A stretch of 64,000 nt of DNA. Origin: Chakrabartia godavariana. GTDB taxonomy: Bacteria; Pseudomonadota; Alphaproteobacteria; Sphingomonadales; Sphingomonadaceae. Below are positions 27,411-36,766 of this stretch, one piece after another. Where the stretch lies: assembly GCA_005518185.1 (NCBI GenBank), contig RKSN01000003.1, forward strand, positions 248,001-312,000, in the 5' to 3' direction. The translations under genes and the position numbers were made by a program. Below the pieces are notes generated by a model. That model did not search any database and was not told the DNA's origin. It was given only the letters and a program-made list of their open reading frames with translations. Position 1 is the first letter of the stretch; the number at the start of each line of letters is the position of its first letter.

Positions 27411-28337
27411 TTGAACGAGGACATGCCCGTTTGGGCCGAAGGACTGGTCAAGACATTCGGCGGAACCGAGGCGGTGAAGGGCGTCAGCCTCTCCGTGCCG
27501 CGCGGCATGATCTACGGCGTGCTCGGCCCCAATGGCGCGGGCAAGACGACAACGCTGCGCATGATTCTCGGCATCATCGACCCTGATCGGGGGCAGCGCA
27601 CCCTGCTTGGCCATGCATCCCCGCGCGAGGTGAGCCACCGCGTCGGCTATCTGCCGGAAGAACGCGGCCTGTATCCCGCGATGAAGGCACGCGAAGCGAT
27701 TGCCTTCATGGGCGCGCTGCGCGGACTCGACTGGAATGAGGGCCGCCGGCGTGCAGGCGACATGATGGAGGCGGCGGGCCTCGGCCATGCCGTCGACCGC
27801 AAGATCCGGCAGATGTCCAAGGGCATGGCGCAGCTGGTCCAGCTTCTGGGCAGCATCGTCCACCGGCCCGAGCTGATCGTCCTCGACGAACCCTTTTCGG
27901 GTCTTGATCCCGTCAATCAGGAACATCTGGAAGCACTCGTCCGGTCTGAGCGGGATCGGGGGGCGACGATCCTCTTTTCCACGCACGTCATGAGCCATGC
28001 CGAGCGGCTGTGCGAGCGGCTGGCCGTCATCGCGGGCGGGCGACGCCGGTTTGAAGGCACCGTGGACGAAGCGCGCGGCCTATTGCCGATGCAGGCCGCC
28101 TATGTGCCGTGCGACCGCGCCGAAGAGGCCGGGCGCCTGTTGCCGCCCGACGCCGTCCATGATGGCAACGCATGGCGCTTCACCGTGCCCGATGGCGGGG
28201 CCGAAGCCCTCCTCATGGCGCTCATCTCTGCCGGACACGGCGTGGCCGGGCTGACGATGCAGCGCCCGGGCCTGCACGATGCCTTTGTCCGCATCGTGTC
28301 CGATGCAAAGCGCGCCGATGCGGAGGCCGCGGCATGA
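27411..28337 (+). CDS. NatA-like ABC transporter ATP-binding protein
   Basis: 308 residues. Walker A GPNGAGKTTT, Walker B LIVLDEPFSGLDPV, and a signature that reads MSKGMAQLVQLL instead of LSGGQ, the variant seen in the COG4152 group. A C-terminal regulatory domain of about 90 residues follows. With the next gene it should form an ABC-2 exporter resembling the Na+ extrusion system NatAB; the substrate is not determined. TTG 27411 gives MNEDMPVW; ATG 27423 is an alternative. Coupled by ATGA to the permease. Confidence 0.88.
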   Translation: MNEDMPVWAEGLVKTFGGTEAVKGVSLSVPRGMIYGVLGPNGAGKTTTLRMILGIIDPDRGQRTLLGHASPREVSHRVGYLPEERGLYPAMKAREAIAFMGALRGLDWNEGRRRAGDMMEAAGLGHAVDRKIRQMSKGMAQLVQLLGSIVHRPELIVLDEPFSGLDPVNQEHLEALVRSERDRGATILFSTHVMSHAERLCERLAVIAGGRRRFEGTVDEARGLLPMQAAYVPCDRAEEAGRLLPPDAVHDGNAWRFTVPDGGAEALLMALISAGHGVAGLTMQRPGLHDAFVRIVSDAKRADAEAAA

Positions 28338-29548
28338 ACAGTTTCGTGCGCCAGGTGGGCGTCGTCGCCCGCCGCGATTTCACCGCCGTCGTCGCCACGC
28401 CGACCTTCCTCCTGTTTCTGCTGGCCCCCTTGTTCATGATCCTCATGAGCCTGCTGGGTGTGACCGGTGCGGCGCACCTTGCCGATGCCTCGCAGGACAA
28501 GCGCCGCATCGGCGTCATCGCGTCGCCTGCCGACAGCCCCTATGTCACCGCCGCCGACACCCGGCTGCGCGCGCTGCTGCCCGGGGAACTGATGCCGCCG
28601 CAGCTTGTCGTCATCCCGCCGCACGGCGGCGATGATGCGACGGTCGCCCGTGCGCTGCTCGCGGCCCCCGATCCGGACTATGTCGCGATCCTTTATGGGC
28701 CGCTCGACCGGCCGATGATCCTGAAAGAAGACGGCAGGCGTTCCGCCTATCTGGCGACCCTTGCCGAACAGGTGCTGCGCGACCGCAAGGCCGGTATCGC
28801 GCCCGATGCCCGGCTGAGCATGGCCGCCACCGCCGAGACACGCCACACCGGGCCGAGCACCAGCAACCAGCATGTAACCGGCTATGCCGCCGTGTTCGGG
28901 ATATTCTTCCTCACCCTCCTTCTTGCCGGGCAATCGGTCGGGATGCTGGCCGAGGAAAAGTCCAACAAGGTCATCGAAATCCTCGCCGCCGCCGCACCCC
29001 TTGAAGCGGTCTTCCTGGGCAAGCTGGTTGGGATGTTCGGTGTCGCCTTGCTGTTCGTCAGCTTCTGGGCGGGGCTTGCGGGCGTGGCGCTGTCGCTGGT
29101 TGCAGGCGCCATTCCTTTGCCCGCTTTGACGGCGGCGGTCGGGATGCCGGCCTTTGCCGGGCTGTGTGTCCTCTATTTCACCATGTCGTTCATGCTGCTC
29201 GGCGCGATCTTTCTGGGCGTGGGGGCGCAGGCGTCCACCATGCGCGAAATCCAGATGATGTCGCTGCCCATCACGATCTTTCAGGTCGCGATGTTCGGGC
29301 TGGCCTCGTCCGCTGCAAGCGCGCCCGACAGTCCGGTTGCGCGCTTTGCCGAAGTCTTCCCGTTCAGCTCTCCCTTCGCGATGGCGGCGCGCGCCGCCAA
29401 TGCGCCGGAGCTGTGGCCGCACGTCCTGGCCCTCGGCTGGCAGGCGCTCTGGGTCGGGCTGACGATCTGGCTGTCGGCAGGCCTGTTCCGGCGCGGCGTC
29501 CTGAAGTCCGGTCCCGGACTGATGACCCTGTTGCGCCGCCGCCGCTAA
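28334..29548 (+). CDS. NatB-like ABC-2 permease
   Basis: 404 residues. One N-terminal membrane helix (about residues 22-42), a large extracytoplasmic domain (about 43-180), and five to six C-terminal helices from about residue 183. The motif SVGMLAEEKSNKVIEIL is the hallmark of the COG1668 NatB family. The ATG overlaps the ATPase stop by 4 bp, so the pair is translationally coupled. Substrate may be Na+, a peptide or a drug. Confidence 0.88.
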   Translation: MNSFVRQVGVVARRDFTAVVATPTFLLFLLAPLFMILMSLLGVTGAAHLADASQDKRRIGVIASPADSPYVTAADTRLRALLPGELMPPQLVVIPPHGGDDATVARALLAAPDPDYVAILYGPLDRPMILKEDGRRSAYLATLAEQVLRDRKAGIAPDARLSMAATAETRHTGPSTSNQHVTGYAAVFGIFFLTLLLAGQSVGMLAEEKSNKVIEILAAAAPLEAVFLGKLVGMFGVALLFVSFWAGLAGVALSLVAGAIPLPALTAAVGMPAFAGLCVLYFTMSFMLLGAIFLGVGAQASTMREIQMMSLPITIFQVAMFGLASSAASAPDSPVARFAEVFPFSSPFAMAARAANAPELWPHVLALGWQALWVGLTIWLSAGLFRRGVLKSGPGLMTLLRRRR

Positions 29549-29608
29549 GGCCGCCGCTCGGTTCGTCGCACCCCGCTTCGGGCCATCGCAGGGCCTGCGC
29601 GAATCTCA

Positions 29609-29624
29609 TTGACATCAATGTAAA
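29609..29624. promoter_or_regulatory. Candidate TetR-type operator upstream of the P450 gene
   Basis: TTGACAT-CA-ATGTAAA forms 7-bp inverted arms with one mismatch, 50 bp before the P450 start. The left arm also contains TTGACA, a -35-like hexamer. No TetR gene is adjacent. Confidence 0.35.
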
Positions 29625-29674
29625 CAGTGGCAGACTGCAACCCAATTCTGATAAAACGACAGGAGCGGACTGGC

Positions 29675-30931
29675 ATGGCGACCGTGCTCAAGGAACAACC
29701 GGCCGAAGTGAACCCGTGGGACGTTTCCCGCGCGGACCTCTTTGCCAACGACGTCTGGCAGGAGCCGATGCGCCAGATGCGCGAAACCTCGCCCATCTAT
29801 TATTGCCCGGAGTCCAAGTTCGGCCCCTATTGGTCGATCACCACCTACAAGCCGATCGTCCATGTCGAGGCGCTGCCGCAGATCTTCTCGTCCAGCTGGG
29901 AATATGGCGGCATCACCGTTGCCGGTGACGGCATCGACCATCTGCAGGAAGGCGATGTCCCGATGCCGATGTTCATCGCCATGGACCCGCCGCAGCATAC
30001 CGCGCAGCGCCGCACGGTGGCCCCGGCCTTTGGCCCGACCGAAGTCGAGCGCATGCGCGCTGACACGATCGCCCGCACGGCGGCGGTGCTGGACAGCCTG
30101 CCGCTCAACACGCCGTTCGACTGGGTCGAGAAGGTTTCGATCGAGCTGACGACGCAGATGCTCGCCATCCTGTTCGACTTTCCTTTCGAGGAACGGCACA
30201 AGCTGACCTACTGGTCCGACGTGCTCGGTGACATTGAAGGCTTCGGCTCGCTCGAGGCGCGCCAGCACCGGCTCGCGACCGCGTTTGAAATGGGCGCCGC
30301 GTTCAAGCAGCTCTGGGACCGCAAGGCGCAGAATCCGGGCACGCACGACCTGATTTCGATCATGCTCCAGTCGGACGCCATGAAGCATATGAGCCATCAG
30401 GAATTCATGGGGAACCTCATCCTGCTGATCGTCGGCGGCAATGACACGACGCGCAATTCGATGTCGGCTTTCGCTTATGGCCTCGACAAGTTTCCCGACC
30501 AGCGCGCCAAGCTGGAGCAGAACCACGACCATGATCTCGCGGTCAACGCCATGCACGAACTGCTGCGCTGGCAGACCCCGCTGGCGCACATGCGCCGCAC
30601 GGCGACCGAGGACACTGAACTGTTCGGCCACCAGATCAAGAAGCGCGACAAGCTCGCCTTGTGGTACTGCTCGGCCAACCGCGATGAGAGCGTCTTCCCC
30701 GATGGCGACAAGATCATTGTCGATCGTGAGAATGCCCGCCGTCATCTGTCCTTCGGCTATGGCATCCACCGCTGCGTCGGTGCCCGCGTGGCTGAACTGC
30801 AGCTGACGACGCTCATTTCCGAAATGCAGAAGCGCCGCCTGCGCGTGAACGTGCTTGCCGAACCGGTCCGCGTCCCGGCCAGCTTCGTCCACGGGTACAA
30901 GTCGATGCAGGTCGAACTCACGCAATATTGA
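29675..30931 (+). CDS. Cytochrome P450
   Basis: 418 residues, a soluble bacterial class I P450 that needs a ferredoxin and reductase, neither of which is adjacent. I-helix oxygen-binding motif GGNDTTRN, the ExxR of MHELLRWQTP, and the heme loop FGYGIHRCVGARVAE with the thiolate C367. The chain resembles the CYP108/111/linalool-hydroxylase side of the family, suggesting hydroxylation of a terpene, steroid or alkyl side chain; that is inference. ATG 29675 follows AGGAG. A terminator separates it from the acyl-CoA ligase. Confidence 0.92.
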   Translation: MATVLKEQPAEVNPWDVSRADLFANDVWQEPMRQMRETSPIYYCPESKFGPYWSITTYKPIVHVEALPQIFSSSWEYGGITVAGDGIDHLQEGDVPMPMFIAMDPPQHTAQRRTVAPAFGPTEVERMRADTIARTAAVLDSLPLNTPFDWVEKVSIELTTQMLAILFDFPFEERHKLTYWSDVLGDIEGFGSLEARQHRLATAFEMGAAFKQLWDRKAQNPGTHDLISIMLQSDAMKHMSHQEFMGNLILLIVGGNDTTRNSMSAFAYGLDKFPDQRAKLEQNHDHDLAVNAMHELLRWQTPLAHMRRTATEDTELFGHQIKKRDKLALWYCSANRDESVFPDGDKIIVDRENARRHLSFGYGIHRCVGARVAELQLTTLISEMQKRRLRVNVLAEPVRVPASFVHGYKSMQVELTQY

Positions 30932-30954
30932 CCGACACGACATAGCGACACTGA

Positions 30955-30992
30955 AAGGCCCGTTTGCACCGTCAAGCGGGCCTTCCTATTTT
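30955..30992 (+). terminator. Rho-independent terminator after the P450 gene
   Basis: 8-bp stem AAGGCCCG/CGGGCCTT (30955-30962 and 30977-30984) followed by CCTATTTTAG, 24 nt after the P450 stop. It ends just before the ligase start codon, so the ligase probably relies on read-through or on its own promoter. Confidence 0.7.
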
Positions 30993-30998
30993 AGGGAC

Positions 30999-32675
30999 AT
31001 GCACATGGGCGAAGACGTCTGGCGGACGCGCTACAGCCACCCCACCACGTGGGATCAGGACTTTGCGCCGCTCACCCTGCCCGACATGTTTCTGGAGGCC
31101 GCGACGCGTCTGGGCGAGGCCCCCTTTCTCGACTTTCTGGGCCGCCGCTACAGCTATGCCCAGGTCGCAAAGGCGGTGCGCCATGCGGCCGCTGGCTTTG
31201 CCGCGCTGGGCATCAGGCCCGGCGACCGGGTGGGCCTCTTCCTTCCCAACGTCCCGCATTATGTTGCGGCCTATTATGGCGCGCTCCTCGCCGGCGCGAT
31301 CGTCGTCAATTTCTCGCCGCTCTACACCGTCGATGAACTGGCGGCGCAGGCGCGCGATTCGGGAACGCGGCTGATCGTCACGCTGTCTGCGGCGGCACTT
31401 CTCCCGACAGCGCTCAAGGTGCTGGAGACAGGCGCGATCGAACGGCTGGTCGTGGGATCGATTGCGGGGGTGCTGCCACCGCTCAAGTCGATCGCCTACC
31501 GCCTGTTCAAACGCGGAGAGACAGCGCCACGCCCAGCCGACGCCCGAGTCACGCGCTTCTCCGCGCTGCTCGCCAATGATGGATCGTGCACCGCGCCGCC
31601 GCCCAGGGCCGGGGACGTGGCGCTGATCCAATATACCGGCGGCACCACCGGCACGCCCAAGGGCGCGATGCTGACGCACCAGAATCTGACGGCCAATGCC
31701 CGGCAGGTGCACGCCATCGACCCCGGCAGCGCAGATGGCGACCGCATTGTCGGCGTCCTCCCCTTTTTCCATGTCTTTGCAAATACCTGCGTCCTCAACC
31801 GGACGGTCGTGGCCGGCGGGCTGATCGCGATGCTGCCGCGCTTCGATGCGAAGGCGACCCTCCAGACCATCGCCCGGGTGAAGGCGACCGCACTCCCCGG
31901 CGTGCCGACCATGTATCAAGCATTGCTCGACCACCCGGAGACCGCCCGCACCGATTTTTCGAGCCTGCGCGTCTGCATTTCGGGCGGCGCCCCCTTGCCC
32001 GCCGAAGTCGAACAGCGATTTGAACAGGTGACGGGTGCCCGGCTCATCGAAGGCTATGGCCTCACCGAAAGCGCAGGCGTCATTTCGACCAACCCCTATG
32101 AAGGCCAGGGCAAGCCCGGCACCATTGGTCAGCCTTTGCCTGGCACGCACGTCCGCCTCCTCGATCGTGAAGACCCGACCAAGCCCGCGCCCGAGGGTGA
32201 GCCGGGCGAACTCGCCTTTGCCGGACCGCAGACGATGAAGGGCTATTGGAACCGGCCCGAGGCCGATGCCGAGGTGTTTGAAAATGGCTGGCTGCGCACG
32301 GGCGACGTCGCGCAGATCGATGCCGATGGCTACATCCGGATCGTCGACCGGCTGAAGGACATGATCGCGGTCGGCGGGTTCAAGGTCTTCCCCAGCGTCG
32401 TCGAGGCCCAGCTCTACAAGCACCCCGCCGTCCGCGAAGCCATCGTGATCGGCGTGCCTGACCGCTATTCGGGCGAAAGGCCCAAGGCCTTCGTCACGCT
32501 GAAGCCCGGCGCGACCGAGACGGGCGCAGCGCTCATGGCCTGGCTCAACCCGCACCTCGGCAAGCACGAACGCGTGATCGCCGTCGAGGTCCGCGACGCG
32601 CTGCCCAAGACGCTGGTCGGCAAGCTCAGCCGCAAGGAACTCGTCGCCGAGGAAAAGGCGCGCGCCGTCGACTGA
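30999..32675 (+). CDS. Long-chain acyl-CoA ligase (AMP-dependent synthetase)
   Basis: 558 residues. ANL-superfamily motifs: the P-loop YTGGTTGTPKGAM (about residue 211), EGYGLTESAG, the hinge WLRTGDVAQIDADGYIRIVDR, and the catalytic C-terminal lysine in KTLVGKLSRKEL. The closest general type is FadD (long-chain fatty acid CoA ligase). It could activate the carboxylic product of the neighbouring P450 or of the dioxygenase cluster. The ATG of MHMGEDVW is taken; the longer frame runs through the terminator. Confidence 0.9.
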   Translation: MHMGEDVWRTRYSHPTTWDQDFAPLTLPDMFLEAATRLGEAPFLDFLGRRYSYAQVAKAVRHAAAGFAALGIRPGDRVGLFLPNVPHYVAAYYGALLAGAIVVNFSPLYTVDELAAQARDSGTRLIVTLSAAALLPTALKVLETGAIERLVVGSIAGVLPPLKSIAYRLFKRGETAPRPADARVTRFSALLANDGSCTAPPPRAGDVALIQYTGGTTGTPKGAMLTHQNLTANARQVHAIDPGSADGDRIVGVLPFFHVFANTCVLNRTVVAGGLIAMLPRFDAKATLQTIARVKATALPGVPTMYQALLDHPETARTDFSSLRVCISGGAPLPAEVEQRFEQVTGARLIEGYGLTESAGVISTNPYEGQGKPGTIGQPLPGTHVRLLDREDPTKPAPEGEPGELAFAGPQTMKGYWNRPEADAEVFENGWLRTGDVAQIDADGYIRIVDRLKDMIAVGGFKVFPSVVEAQLYKHPAVREAIVIGVPDRYSGERPKAFVTLKPGATETGAALMAWLNPHLGKHERVIAVEVRDALPKTLVGKLSRKELVAEEKARAVD

Positions 32676-32705
32676 GCGCGTCGGCCCGTCAGCCGAGGCG
32701 GGCGA

Positions 32706-33719
32706 TCAGGTCTTCGATGACGCCTGGCCGCGCGCCGTCTTGGGGGAACATCCAAATGCCTGGCTATGCCAGCGGGTAAATGCACCAATCGAACTATAGC
32801 CAAGCAGATCGGCAATATCGGTGATGCGCATCCGCCGGTTGGCGAGATACTGCGTTGCAAGGTGCATCCGCGCCCGGTTGAGGAGATGGCTGAACGTCTC
32901 GCCCTCTGCATCCAGAGTGCGCTGTAGCGTGCGCACCGTCATCCCCATCGACGCGGCGCAGACCTGCACCGAGGCCCGCCCCGCCGGCAGCAGGATCTTG
33001 ATGAGCTGCTCGACATCGGCAGCGCAGCTGCGCGCGGCCGGGTTCATGACCGATTCGAGCAATTGCCGCGCGTGCAGGGCCAGTTGCTGGTCCGCGCGCT
33101 CATTGGGCCGGTCCATGTCATCGCGGCGGATCACGACACCGTTGAACTCGCTGTTGAACTGGGGCTTGCACCGGAAGACGCGGGTGTAGATCGGCAATTC
33201 GGCCTCTGGCGGGGCCTGATGCGAGAAGCAGACCATGCGCGGCGCCCAGATGTCCCCCAGCGCCGTCATGCACAGGCGCACAAGGACGCCGAGCGCAAGG
33301 TCGGTCGACTGCCGGGTCGGCTCGGGTCGGCTCAGCGAAAAGTCCTCCCGCAGGATCACCTCGTCGTCCAGCTCCTCATAATGCAGGACGAGCGTGGAAT
33401 TGATGCGCGACCGGAATTCGCGCAGCGTCTCCAGCGCCAGACGCAGCGTGGGCTGATGCGCGATCAGGAGGCTCGTCGCGCCCAGATTTGCAAGCGAGCG
33501 CCCTTCGGCCATGCGCAGGCCAATGGTCATGCATCCTGTTGCCTCAGCGCTACGCTCCAGCAGCCGGACGGCGGACAATGCGGGGATCATCTGCGCAGGA
33601 TCGAACAGCAGTTCCGGGGCGAGCCCCTGTTCGCGCAGGAGCGGCCGGGGATCGACGCCGAGGCTGCCCATCGTCTCAAAATAGCCGGAGAGTGCCGCTG
33701 CGCGGACAAGCTCCACCAC
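32706..33719 (-). CDS. AraC-family regulator 1 (AraC-binding-like N-domain, PF12625 type)
   Basis: 337 residues. The N-terminal domain (LSGYFETMGSLGVDPRPLLREQGL ... LLIAHQPTLRLALETL) is of the OruR/ArgR-type sensor class, and the C-terminal about 100 residues hold two helix-turn-helix units (CAASMGMTVRTLQRTLDAEG and ITDIADLLGYSSIGAFTRW). Start choice: GTG 33719 has GAGGAG 8 nt upstream and gives the usual length; the ATG at 33791 would place the tandem operator inside the gene. Divergent from the quinone oxidoreductase operon, which it probably activates. Confidence 0.88.
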   Translation of the reverse strand: MVELVRAAALSGYFETMGSLGVDPRPLLREQGLAPELLFDPAQMIPALSAVRLLERSAEATGCMTIGLRMAEGRSLANLGATSLLIAHQPTLRLALETLREFRSRINSTLVLHYEELDDEVILREDFSLSRPEPTRQSTDLALGVLVRLCMTALGDIWAPRMVCFSHQAPPEAELPIYTRVFRCKPQFNSEFNGVVIRRDDMDRPNERADQQLALHARQLLESVMNPAARSCAADVEQLIKILLPAGRASVQVCAASMGMTVRTLQRTLDAEGETFSHLLNRARMHLATQYLANRRMRITDIADLLGYSSIGAFTRWHSQAFGCSPKTARGQASSKT

Positions 33720-33746
33720 ATCCCGTCTCCTCAGTTGCGCCCGTCT

Positions 33747-33779
33747 TGGCGTCGAATGAGAAAACAATGTCACGAAATG
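33747..33779 (+). promoter_or_regulatory. Tandem AraC-type binding site upstream of the oxidoreductase operon
   Basis: Half-sites TGGCGTCGAATG (33747-33758) and TGTCACGAAATG (33768-33779) are direct repeats with 21 bp start to start, two helical turns. The gap to the start codon at 33842 is 62 nt. A -10-like CATAGG begins 35 bp after the second half-site starts, so the activator would overlap the -35 region. Confidence 0.7.
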
Positions 33780-33841
33780 TGAAAAAGACAATGCCGAACC
33801 CGCATAGGGACAGGCAAAGAGATGTAGGAGAAGGAAAGCCG

Positions 33842-34819
33842 ATGGCCAGAGCCGTCCGATTTCATGAAGTGGGTGGGCCCGAGGTCCTGCGGGTCGAGGA
33901 CGTTCAGGTCGGTGAGCCCGGCCCCGGCGAGGTCCGCATCCGTCATCACGCGGTCGGCTGCAATTTCGCCGACACCTATTTCCGCTCCGGCTATTATCCG
34001 GTTCAGCCGCCCTGCGGCATCGGCGTTGAAGGCGCCGGCACGATCGAAGCAGTGGGCGATGGCGTCACCGGCTTTTCGGTGGGGGACCGCGTGGCCTATA
34101 ATGGCAGTCCGCTCGGCGCCTATGCGACCGAACGCGTGATGCCGGCAGCCCCGCTGTTCAAGCTGCCCGATGCGATTTCCTTTGAAGACGCCGCCGCCTC
34201 CACCATGCGCGGCCTGTCCGCCACCTATTGGCTGGCCAAGACGAACCCGCGCATGAAGGCGGGCGACACCATCCTCCTCCATGCAGCCGCAGGTGGCGTC
34301 GGCCTGCTGGCCATCCAGTTGGCAAAGCTGATGGGCCTGCGCGTCATCGGCACCGTTTCCAGCGAGGAGAAGGCCGAAAAGGCCAAGGCCTTCGGCTGCG
34401 ACGAGATCATTTTCTACCGGCGCGAAGATGTCGCCGCACGGGTGAAGGACCTGACCGCTGGCCAGGGCGTCGAGACGGTGTTTGACAGCATCGGCAAGGA
34501 CACGTTTGAGGCTTCGCTCAAGTCGCTCAAGCGGCGCGGCGTGCTGGTCGGCTGCGGCACGGCCTCCGGCCCGATTCCGCCCATCGATGCCTTCCAAATG
34601 ATGTTGCAGGGCTCGGTCTATTTCACGCGCCCGGCCTTTGCCGATTATTACGCGGACCCGGCCGAACGCGCCGAGCTGTCCAGCCTGTGGTTCGGCCATC
34701 TCGCCGCCGGGCGCATCCAGGTCGAGATCGGGCAGCGTTACGCGCTCGACGACTGCGTCGCTGCGCATCGCGATCTCGAAGCCGGCAAGACCATCGGGTC
34801 TTCCATCTTCGTCCTGTGA
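33842..34819 (+). CDS. Quinone oxidoreductase-like MDR protein (zeta-crystallin type)
   Basis: 325 residues. GroES-like N-domain and Rossmann NADPH site LLHAAAGGVGLLAIQLAKLMG, with NFADTYFRSGYYPV and IGVEGAGTIEAVG of the quinone reductase (QOR) group. No zinc ligands, as expected for that group. It should reduce quinones or enones with NADPH. First gene of a rightward operon (dioxygenase follows by 10 bp); an AGGAG box precedes ATG 33842, and the tandem AraC site lies upstream. Confidence 0.9.
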   Translation: MARAVRFHEVGGPEVLRVEDVQVGEPGPGEVRIRHHAVGCNFADTYFRSGYYPVQPPCGIGVEGAGTIEAVGDGVTGFSVGDRVAYNGSPLGAYATERVMPAAPLFKLPDAISFEDAAASTMRGLSATYWLAKTNPRMKAGDTILLHAAAGGVGLLAIQLAKLMGLRVIGTVSSEEKAEKAKAFGCDEIIFYRREDVAARVKDLTAGQGVETVFDSIGKDTFEASLKSLKRRGVLVGCGTASGPIPPIDAFQMMLQGSVYFTRPAFADYYADPAERAELSSLWFGHLAAGRIQVEIGQRYALDDCVAAHRDLEAGKTIGSSIFVL

Positions 34820-34829
34820 GACCAGCGCC

Positions 34830-35678
34830 ATGAAGATCGAGAAGCTGACGACACATATCGGGGCCGAGCTGTCCGGTGTCAGCCTCGCCGATGCGGCGAA
34901 GGATGATGCGCTTTTCGACGCGATCCGTGCGGCGCTGCTGGACCACAAGGTGCTTTTCCTGCGCGATCAGGACATCAGCCGGGCCGACCATGTCGCCTTT
35001 GCCGAGCGCTTCGGCTCGCTTGAGGATCACCCCGTCGCGGGCAGTGACCCGGATCATCCCGGCCTTGTGCGCATCTACAAGGACGAAAGCTCGCCGCCCG
35101 ACCATTACGAAAATTCCTGGCATTGCGACGCGACCTGGCGGGTATCGCCACCGATGGGCTGTGTGCTGCGCTGTGTCGCCTGTCCAGCCGTCGGCGGCGA
35201 CACGATGTGGGCCAATATGGCCAAGGCCTATGCCGACCTGCCGGAGCATGTGAAGGCGACGATCAACGGGCTGAAGGCGCGCCATTCGATCGAGGCGACC
35301 TTTGGCGCACGCATGCCTGAGGAACAGAGGCTCGCGCTGAAGGCGCAATATCCCGATGCCGAACACCCCGTGGTGCGCACCCACCCCGAAACGGGGGAGA
35401 AGGTCCTGTTCGTGAATGGCTTCACGACGCATTTCACGAACTTCCACACGGCCGAAAACGTCCGCTACGGTCAGGACTATGCGCCGGGCGGAGCGATGCT
35501 CCTCCAACATCTGATCAGCCGTGCCGCCATCCCGGAATATCAGGTGCGCTGGCGCTGGCAGCCCAATTCGGTCGCCATCTGGGACAACCGCTGCACCCAG
35601 CATTACGCCGTGATGGACTATGCCCCCACCGTCCGCCGGATGGAGCGGGCCGGCATCATCGGCGACCGCCCGTATTGA
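34830..35678 (+). CDS. TauD/TfdA-family Fe(II)/2-oxoglutarate dioxygenase A
   Basis: 282 residues. The facial triad is visible: H98 and D100 in WHCDATW, distal H258 in CTQHYAVMDY, with a 2-oxoglutarate-binding Arg in VRRMERAG. HPVVRTHPETG and LFVNGFTTHF are family blocks. Related enzymes oxidise taurine, sulfate esters or phenoxyalkanoates, releasing sulfite, sulfate or a phenol. It is a paralogue of the dioxygenase at 44499-45347 with identical length and triad positions. Operon member between the oxidoreductase and the BKACE gene. Confidence 0.93.
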   Translation: MKIEKLTTHIGAELSGVSLADAAKDDALFDAIRAALLDHKVLFLRDQDISRADHVAFAERFGSLEDHPVAGSDPDHPGLVRIYKDESSPPDHYENSWHCDATWRVSPPMGCVLRCVACPAVGGDTMWANMAKAYADLPEHVKATINGLKARHSIEATFGARMPEEQRLALKAQYPDAEHPVVRTHPETGEKVLFVNGFTTHFTNFHTAENVRYGQDYAPGGAMLLQHLISRAAIPEYQVRWRWQPNSVAIWDNRCTQHYAVMDYAPTVRRMERAGIIGDRPY

Positions 35679-35700
35679 ACACGAGAAAAGGAGAAATCCC

Positions 35701-36765
35701 ATGCAATTCCTCGACGATTCATTGCTGCCCAAGAACCAGGACAAGCTGGTCATCACCGCCGCGCCCTATGGCCCGGAATGGATGCCGGAGGACTTTCCCG
35801 AAGACATCCCGGTGACGATGGAGGAGCAGGTCCAGAAGGCCGTCGACTGTTACAATGCGGGCGCCACGGTGCTGCACCTGCACTGCCGCGAACTGGACGG
35901 CCACGGCTCCAAGCGCCTGTCGATGTTCAACGAGCTGATCGCCAAGGTCCGCGCGGCGGTTCCGGACATGATCATTCAGGTGGGCGGCTCCATCTCGTTC
36001 GCGCCCGAAAGCGAAGAGGACGGTGCCGAGGCCAAATGGCTGTCGGATGAAGTCCGCCACATGCTCGCCGATCTTACCCCGGCCCCGGAACAGGTGACCA
36101 TCGCCGTCAACACGACGCAGATGAACATCATGGATCTGATGGAGGACTGGGAATATCAGGACACGAGCATTGCCAGCCCTGCCCTGTACCATGCCTATCG
36201 TGAGATGGTGGTCCCGGCCGGCCCGCATTGGGTCGAGGAACATCTGCGGCGGCTGACCGGCAGCGGCATCCAGCCGCACTTCCAGCTCACCTGCATGCCC
36301 GACATGGAAACGGTCGAGCGCCTCGTCCGCCGCGGCCTTTACAAGGGCCCGCTCAACCTGACCTGGGTTGGCATTGGCGGGGGCTTTGACGGCCCGAACC
36401 CGGCGAATTTCATGGAATTTATCCGCAGGGCACCCGACGGCTCGACCGTGACGCTGGAAAGCGTCATGGGCAATGTCCTGCCGATCAACACCATCGCGAT
36501 CGCACTCGGCATGCACTGCCGCTGCGGCATCGAGGACACGATCTACGAGCCGCATGGCAACAAGATGGGCTCCGTGGCCCAGATCGAGCAGCTCGTCCGC
36601 ATTTCGCGCGAACTGGGCCGTGAGATCGCCAATGGCAAGGAAGCACGCGAGATCTACCGGATCGGCACGCAGTATAACTCGACCGAGGAAACGCTCGCCA
36701 AGCTCGGAATGGCCCCGAACCGTGAACGCGGCCAGATGGGCGTGCCGCTGCGCAGCGCTGCCTGA
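35701..36765 (+). CDS. BKACE (beta-keto acid cleavage enzyme, DUF849) family protein
   Basis: 354 residues. Family enzymes transfer the acyl end of a beta-keto acid: beta-keto acid plus acetyl-CoA gives acetoacetate plus a new CoA ester. Conserved features include the zinc-ligand-like LHLHCRELDG near residue 59, VAVNTTQMN-like AVNTTQMNIMD, WVGIGGGFDGPNP and HCRCGIEDTIY. The chain has insertions relative to Kce (3-keto-5-aminohexanoate cleavage enzyme), so its substrate is probably different. Its position after a TauD-like enzyme suggests it cleaves a beta-keto product of the pathway. Confidence 0.88.
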   Translation: MQFLDDSLLPKNQDKLVITAAPYGPEWMPEDFPEDIPVTMEEQVQKAVDCYNAGATVLHLHCRELDGHGSKRLSMFNELIAKVRAAVPDMIIQVGGSISFAPESEEDGAEAKWLSDEVRHMLADLTPAPEQVTIAVNTTQMNIMDLMEDWEYQDTSIASPALYHAYREMVVPAGPHWVEEHLRRLTGSGIQPHFQLTCMPDMETVERLVRRGLYKGPLNLTWVGIGGGFDGPNPANFMEFIRRAPDGSTVTLESVMGNVLPINTIAIALGMHCRCGIEDTIYEPHGNKMGSVAQIEQLVRISRELGREIANGKEAREIYRIGTQYNSTEETLAKLGMAPNRERGQMGVPLRSAA

Positions 36766-36766
36766 C

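Noticed and set aside
29609-29640. Fourth AraC tandem site before the P450
   Set aside because: Partial matches (TGACATCAATG, TGGCAGACTG) do not keep the 21-bp spacing.
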